64,000 nucleotides of DNA from Devosia sp. Lineage in GTDB: Bacteria > Pseudomonadota > Alphaproteobacteria > Rhizobiales > Devosiaceae. Below are positions 59,635 through 64,000 of the stretch, piece after piece (position 1 is the stretch's first letter; the number at the start of each line of letters is the position of its first letter). The notes under the pieces are model-generated. The model was not told the origin of the DNA, made no database searches, and saw only the letters and a list, made by a program, of their open reading frames with translations. A program made the translations under genes and the position numbers. Where the stretch lies: NCBI GenBank assembly GCA_015234425.1, contig JADGNE010000043.1, positions 103,347 through 167,346 on the forward strand. Reading direction: 5' to 3'.

Positions 59635-61641
59635 TCAGCCCTGTTCGAGCCAGCGCACCTGTTCGGGGGTGAGCTTGATGTCGAAGGCGTTGAGGCTGTC
59701 GTCAAGCTCGGCCAAGGTGCGCGGGCCGATGAGGGGCACGCTCGGGAAGGGCTGGGCGAGCACATAGGCGAGGGCGACGTGGATGGGCGATTTGCCCAGT
59801 TCCGCCGCCAGCTGCAGGGCGCGGTCACGGCGCCCGAAATTCTGGTCGTTGTACCAGACGCGGACCAGCTCCTCATTGTCGGTCTTTTCGCGGCCGGCGC
59901 GGTCGGTGAAGAAGCCACGGGCCTGGCTCGACCAGGAGAAATTGGTGACCTGACGGTCGGTCAGCCACTGCTTGAAATCGGGCGTCGAGGCGGTGACACA
60001 GCCGGCCCAGATCGGGTCGAGCATTTCGGCCAGGGCGAAATTGTTCGACAGCGCCTGGGGCCCGGTCTTGCCGGTGCGCTCGGCATAGGCGATCGCCTCG
60101 TCCAAGCGCTCCTTGGTCCAGTTGGAACCGCCGAAGGGACCGCGGATGCGGCCGGCCTTGACCTCCGCATCCATGGCATCGACGAATTCGCCCACCGGCA
60201 CATCGAGATTGTCGCGGTGCATGAAATAGACGTCGACATAATCGGTCTCGAGACGGTCGAGCGACTGGGTCAGCTGCTTGCCGATCACATCGGGATAGCA
60301 GAGGGGGGAGTGGGCGCCCTTGCCGATGAGCACGGCCTGGTCGCGCACGCCGCGGCTGGTGTGCCATTCGCCGAAGAGCTTTTCGGTGTAGCCGGCGCCA
60401 TAGACAAAGGCGGTGTCGAAGAGATTGCCGCCGCGCTCCCAGAAGGCATCCAGCAGAATGGCACCGGAGGGGAAGGTCTTGAAATCCTCAAAGCCGAGGG
60501 CGACGGCCGAAGCCTGCTTGCCGAGACCTGGGATAGAGCGCTTGGGGATGACGCCGGTGTTCGGTCCGAGCGGACGATTGTCGAGGGTTTTGGTGCGCAC
60601 TGTGGGTCTTTCGATGGAGAACACGATGCCGGCATCCTTGCGCCAGAGGTCGAGCACGGCGGCATTGCCCAGGCTATCGGCCCAGCTCATGCCCGGGGCG
60701 GGGAACTCGGTCCGGCCTTCCAGAATCGCGAGCGAGGCGGCGTCGGCCTCGAAGGAATAGACATGGCGCTCTTCGCCGAGGCTGAGCGTTTCGGTCTTGC
60801 CGCCCTTGATGATGTCGATGCGGCCCGGGCCACGGGTGCGGTCACCGCCAGCGAACCAGAAATCGGGCACTTCGATGCGGCCTTCGGAGCCGTGAATGCG
60901 CAGAACATTATCGAGGTTCGCCATGATGGCGCAGGAGACCTGGGCGATGATGCCGTTCTTGAAGGTGAGGATGGCGGCAGCCCAGTCATCGGTGCCTTCA
61001 TCATTGATCTTGGCGGTGCCACGCACTTTGACCGGGTCAGCGAACGGCTTGCCGATCGCCGCGCCGGCGATGAGCCGAGCCATGGAGACGGGGTAGCCGC
61101 CGACATCGAGAATGCCGCCGCCGGCGAGGGCGGAAGCAAAGAGCCGGTGCTCGGGCTGGAATTTCCCCATCGAGAAGCCGAAGCTGGACTGGATCAGCCG
61201 CACTTCACCGATGGCGCCGGAGCGGATGAGCTCGATTAGCTGCACGACCTGCGGGTGCAGACGATACATGAAGGCCTCGCCCGCGAAGGTGCCGGCCTTG
61301 CGGTGGGCATGGAAAACGGCGTCGATCTCATGGGCCGAGAGAGCCAGCGGCTTTTCGACAAGCACATGCTTGCCGGCCTCGGCGGCCTTGATGGCCCATT
61401 CGGCGTGGCCGGTGTGGGGTACGGCGATATAGACGGCGTCGATATCGGGATCGGCGAGCAGCGCGTCATAGCCCTTGACGATGCGGACGCCCGGGAAATC
61501 CTCGGCGAGACCCGGCCGGTTGGGGTCGCGCGTCGCAATGGCGGCAAGTATGCCGTGCTGGGCCTGTTCGAGCCCGCCCCGGAAAGCCTTGGCGATACTG
61601 CCTGGGCCGATGATGCCCCAGCGGATTTTAGTGTCGGTCAT
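59635..61641 (-). CDS. Fused Gfo/Idh/MocA oxidoreductase and aldo/keto reductase
   Basis: One 668-residue protein with two enzymes. Residues 1-355 are a Gfo/Idh/MocA dehydrogenase: nucleotide site GIIGPGSIAKAF (about 9-20) and the EKP motif at 96-98 in LVEKPLALS. Residues about 360-668 are an aldo/keto reductase: the catalytic Asp and Tyr in NLFDTAFVYGAGYTE, Lys in VLIGKGAHSP and His in VYFMHRDNLDVP. All catalytic residues are present, so both halves may work. It lies 50 bases downstream of a sugar ABC ATPase gene on the same strand, which points to sugar or polyol oxidation-reduction. Substrates unknown. Confidence 0.9.
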   Translation of the reverse strand: MTDTKIRWGIIGPGSIAKAFRGGLEQAQHGILAAIATRDPNRPGLAEDFPGVRIVKGYDALLADPDIDAVYIAVPHTGHAEWAIKAAEAGKHVLVEKPLALSAHEIDAVFHAHRKAGTFAGEAFMYRLHPQVVQLIELIRSGAIGEVRLIQSSFGFSMGKFQPEHRLFASALAGGGILDVGGYPVSMARLIAGAAIGKPFADPVKVRGTAKINDEGTDDWAAAILTFKNGIIAQVSCAIMANLDNVLRIHGSEGRIEVPDFWFAGGDRTRGPGRIDIIKGGKTETLSLGEERHVYSFEADAASLAILEGRTEFPAPGMSWADSLGNAAVLDLWRKDAGIVFSIERPTVRTKTLDNRPLGPNTGVIPKRSIPGLGKQASAVALGFEDFKTFPSGAILLDAFWERGGNLFDTAFVYGAGYTEKLFGEWHTSRGVRDQAVLIGKGAHSPLCYPDVIGKQLTQSLDRLETDYVDVYFMHRDNLDVPVGEFVDAMDAEVKAGRIRGPFGGSNWTKERLDEAIAYAERTGKTGPQALSNNFALAEMLDPIWAGCVTASTPDFKQWLTDRQVTNFSWSSQARGFFTDRAGREKTDNEELVRVWYNDQNFGRRDRALQLAAELGKSPIHVALAYVLAQPFPSVPLIGPRTLAELDDSLNAFDIKLTPEQVRWLEQG

Positions 61642-61691
61642 AAGTAGCCCCTGAAAGATAGGTTGTAAGTACTCCCCCGTGGGGGGAAGGA

Positions 61692-62780
61692 TCAGCGCAG
61701 GCGATTGCCGACGCTGTCGAACAGGAAGGCCTGGCTGGCGCGAATGGCGACAGTGAAGGCGGAGTCATTGCCGAGGTCGCGCGCACCCTCGCGCTCGATG
61801 GTGATCGGCTCGCCGGAGGCGGTATTGGCGTAGACAAAGCTGGTCGAACCCAGATGCTCGGCCACATCGACCTCGAGGGCGAGATCGACATCGCCCGCCC
61901 CGGCTTCGGCGAAATGCTCGGGTCGCACGCCGACCAGCACATTGCTGCCCACGGCGGGCGGGGCGCCGGTCAGAGGCATCCGAAGATGGACGCCGCCCTG
62001 GTTGACCAGCCGCAGATTGACCGCGCCATTGGCAGCCTCGACCACTTCGGCCTTGATGAAATTCATCTTGGGGGAGCCGATGAAGCCGGCGACGAACTGG
62101 TTGGCCGGATCGTCATAGAGATCGAGCGGGCGCCCGGCCTGCTCGATCAGCCCATCGCGCAGCACGACGATCTTGTCGGCCAGCGTCATGGCCTCGACCT
62201 GGTCATGGGTGACGTAGATCATCGTGGTCTGCAGCTCCTTGTGCAGGCGCGCAATCTCGATGCGCATATGCACGCGCAATTCGGCGTCGAGATTAGACAG
62301 GGGCTCGTCAAAGAGGAAGACCTCCGGCTGGCGCACGATGGCGCGACCGATGGCGACGCGCTGGCGTTGGCCGCCGGAAAGCTCCTTGGGGTAGCGGTCC
62401 ATCAGCGGGTCGAGCGCCAGGATCTTTGCGGCGGCATTGACCTGCCGATCGATCTCGTCCCGTGGAACCTTGGCGAAACGCAGGGCAAAGCCCATGTTGT
62501 CGCGCACGCTCATGTGCGGATAGAGGGCGTAGGTCTGGAACACCATGGCAATGCCGCGCCGCGACGGCTCGACATCATTCATGCGTTGCCCGCCGATCTC
62601 GAGCTCGCCGGCGGTGATGTGTTCAAGACCGGCGATCATGCGCAGCAGGGTTGACTTGCCGCAGCCGGAGGGGCCGACAAAGACCACGAACTCCTTGGAG
62701 TTGATGTCGAGGTCGACGCCCTTGATGACTTCGTGGTGGCCGTAGGACTTGCGAATGTTCTTGAGGCTGAGGCTGCTCAT
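61692..62780 (-). CDS. Sugar ABC transporter ATPase, UgpC/MalK type
   Basis: A 362-residue ATPase of the carbohydrate class 1 importers: Walker A GPSGCGKSTLL (about 36-46), Q-loop VFQTYALYPHM, signature LSGGQRQRVAIGRAI, Walker B VFLFDEPLSNLDAELRV, then a C-terminal MalK-like OB/TOBE domain with SPKMNFIKAEVV and LVGVRPEHF. Normal length. It follows the two permease genes after ten bases. Confidence 0.93.
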   Translation of the reverse strand: MSSLSLKNIRKSYGHHEVIKGVDLDINSKEFVVFVGPSGCGKSTLLRMIAGLEHITAGELEIGGQRMNDVEPSRRGIAMVFQTYALYPHMSVRDNMGFALRFAKVPRDEIDRQVNAAAKILALDPLMDRYPKELSGGQRQRVAIGRAIVRQPEVFLFDEPLSNLDAELRVHMRIEIARLHKELQTTMIYVTHDQVEAMTLADKIVVLRDGLIEQAGRPLDLYDDPANQFVAGFIGSPKMNFIKAEVVEAANGAVNLRLVNQGGVHLRMPLTGAPPAVGSNVLVGVRPEHFAEAGAGDVDLALEVDVAEHLGSTSFVYANTASGEPITIEREGARDLGNDSAFTVAIRASQAFLFDSVGNRLR

Positions 62781-62790
62781 TTCATGTCCC

Positions 62791-63603
62791 TCATTTGACC
62801 GCGCCCAGCATGCCCTGCACGAACTGGCGCTGCAGGACGAAGAAGATGACGAGGGTCGGAAGCGTGGCGAGAACGGTGGTCAACAGGATGACGCCGTAGT
62901 CAGGTGTGTAGGCGGCCGTGAGCGTCGAGATGACCAGGGTGATGGTCTTGTTCTCGGGCGTCTGCAGCACGATCAGCGGCCAGAGGTAATTGTTCCATGC
63001 GCCCATGAAGACGATGATCGTCGCCGCCGCATAGGTCGAGCGCATGGTGGGCAGATAGACGAAGAGGAAGATCTGCCATTCCTTGAGCCCATCCACCCGC
63101 GCCGCGTCGCGCAGATCGGCCGGAAAGGCCTTCGTCGCCTGGCGGAAGTAGAAGACGATGAAGATCGAGGCGATGGACGGCAGGATGACTGCGGTGAACG
63201 TATTGGTCAGCTGCACCCGCGAGATCATCACGAACAGCGGCACCATCAGCGCCGCGAACGGGATCGACAGCAGGAGCAGCAAAAGCTGGAAAATTCGCTC
63301 CCGCACCCGCGAGCGGAAGATTTCGAAGCCGTAGCCGGCGAGTGAGGACACCGCCAGGGTGAGGATGGTCGAGACAATGGCAATAAAGAAGGAATTGCCG
63401 AACACCCGGACCAGATCGACCTGGGCCATCAGGCTCTGGAAGTTGACGAGCAGATTGCTCCCCACGGACAATTTGCCGGTGACGATATCGGCCGACCTGT
63501 TGGTGGCGCCGAGTGCCATCCAGATAAAGGGAAAGACCGAGACGAAGGCGGCGACGGAGAGAAAGAGATAAACGCCGGCGCGCCTGAGAAGATAGAGGTT
63601 CAT
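62791..63603 (-). CDS. Sugar ABC transporter permease, MalG/UgpE type
   Basis: A 270-residue inner-membrane permease with six hydrophobic segments and the coupling EAA-like loop DAARVDGLKEWQIFLFVYLP (about 168-187). It pairs with the MalF-type permease. Its ATG overlaps the stop of that gene by four bases (ATGA). Confidence 0.93.
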   Translation of the reverse strand: MNLYLLRRAGVYLFLSVAAFVSVFPFIWMALGATNRSADIVTGKLSVGSNLLVNFQSLMAQVDLVRVFGNSFFIAIVSTILTLAVSSLAGYGFEIFRSRVRERIFQLLLLLLSIPFAALMVPLFVMISRVQLTNTFTAVILPSIASIFIVFYFRQATKAFPADLRDAARVDGLKEWQIFLFVYLPTMRSTYAAATIIVFMGAWNNYLWPLIVLQTPENKTITLVISTLTAAYTPDYGVILLTTVLATLPTLVIFFVLQRQFVQGMLGAVK

Positions 63604-64000
63604 GAGGGCCTCCTGCGATCACGCGCAAAGGCGAACTGGATCACGCTCAGCACCGCCACGATGGCGACGATGACCCAGGAGACTGTGGCCGAGTAGCCGA
63701 AGCTGGGCATCATGCGGAAGGTGAGGTTGTAGATGTAGAGCGAAAGGGTCATCGTGCCATTGCCAGGGCCGCCCTGGGTAATGTTGTTGACCTCGTCAAA
63801 GAGCTGCAGCGTGCCGATGGTCGAGAGGATGGTGGTGAACAGGATCACCGGCTTCAGCATCGGCACGGTGATGTGCCAGAACCGCGCCCAGGCGGGGATG
63901 CCGTCGATGCGCGCGGCCTCATAGATCGACTTGTCGACGTTCTGCAGCGCCGCCAGATAGAAGATCATGTTGTAGCCGGTCCAGCGCCAGGTGATGGCGA
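63600..64000 (-). CDS. Sugar ABC transporter permease, MalF/UgpA type, 5' end cut by window edge
   Basis: The visible part, at least 133 codons, is the C-terminal half of a MalF-type permease, with the EAA loop EAARIDGIPAWARFWHITVP and ITQGGPGNGTMTLSLYIYN. The frame runs to the right edge without a start, and WRWTGYNMIFYL just before the visible ATG fits the family, so the gene continues outside. It is followed by the MalG-type permease, ATPase and fusion genes. Confidence 0.9.
   Translation of the reverse strand, partial: AITWRWTGYNMIFYLAALQNVDKSIYEAARIDGIPAWARFWHITVPMLKPVILFTTILSTIGTLQLFDEVNNITQGGPGNGTMTLSLYIYNLTFRMMPSFGYSATVSWVIVAIVAVLSVIQFAFARDRRRPS

Noticed and set aside
61674-61686. 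Short CCCCC-GGGGG hairpin after the ATPase gene
   Set aside because: Too short to assign to the palindromic repeat family or to call a terminator.

Overview
The window looks like a chromosomal segment of a high-GC alphaproteobacterium of the order Hyphomicrobiales (Rhizobiales), most probably Devosia or a close relative. This rests on the gene content: an rpoZ-rsh-pyrE-acpS-lepB-rnc-era-recO-parC housekeeping chain, a MarR-type LdtR regulator next to an L,D-transpeptidase, an alphaproteobacterial porin, a fused iolC-DUF2090 gene, an Lrp-type PutR divergent from putA, and RIME-like intergenic palindromes. The genus is an inference. No phage, insertion sequence, CRISPR array, tRNA or rRNA was recognised.

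Region by region. 1-6.4 kb (minus strand): a spermidine/putrescine-type ABC importer whose genes run straight into an adenosine/SAH-deaminase-like amidohydrolase and a nucleoside hydrolase cut by the left edge, so nucleoside salvage is likely. 6.5-18.7 kb: proline and peptide use. PutR and PutA are divergent, with a repeated palindromic operator candidate between them. A dipeptide-type ABC importer follows, split between a minus-strand permease/ATPase/GAF operon and a plus-strand XRE-cupin regulator plus binding-protein operon, and then an M24 Xaa-Pro peptidase. 18.9-24.4 kb: a DeoR regulator, an AHSA1 protein, and an amino-sugar locus (murQ divergent from gntR-nagA), then a short-chain dehydrogenase. 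24.8-28.9 kb: a strongly codon-biased porin, an OmpA-family protein, and an alpha/beta hydrolase whose nucleophile elbow has His in place of Ser.

29.1-45.6 kb is core genome: dapA-smpB, a NYN-domain protein, rpoZ, the rsh-to-parC chain with many 1-4 base gene overlaps, bpt, an RDD protein, an MFS transporter and a hemB of the cysteine-poor (magnesium) type. 45.9-48.3 kb holds ldtR and the L,D-transpeptidase. 48.3-55.2 kb is a myo-inositol operon (iolC-D-E-small membrane protein-iolB) with an RpiR-type regulator and GGAA-N6-TTCC operators. 55.3-56.5 kb is a DMT transporter under a clear FMN riboswitch, hence RibN. 56.7-59.6 kb has small accessory genes, two of which carry apparent single-base frameshifts, and 59.6-64 kb has a fused Gfo/Idh-aldo/keto reductase gene beside a sugar ABC importer cut by the right edge.

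Nothing here is a plainly new defence or mobile system. The most useful leads are the candidate operators (PutR, XRE-cupin, GntR, IolR), the two-enzyme fusion, the hydrolase without a nucleophile serine, the two frameshifts, and a family of about 110-base palindromic intergenic repeats.
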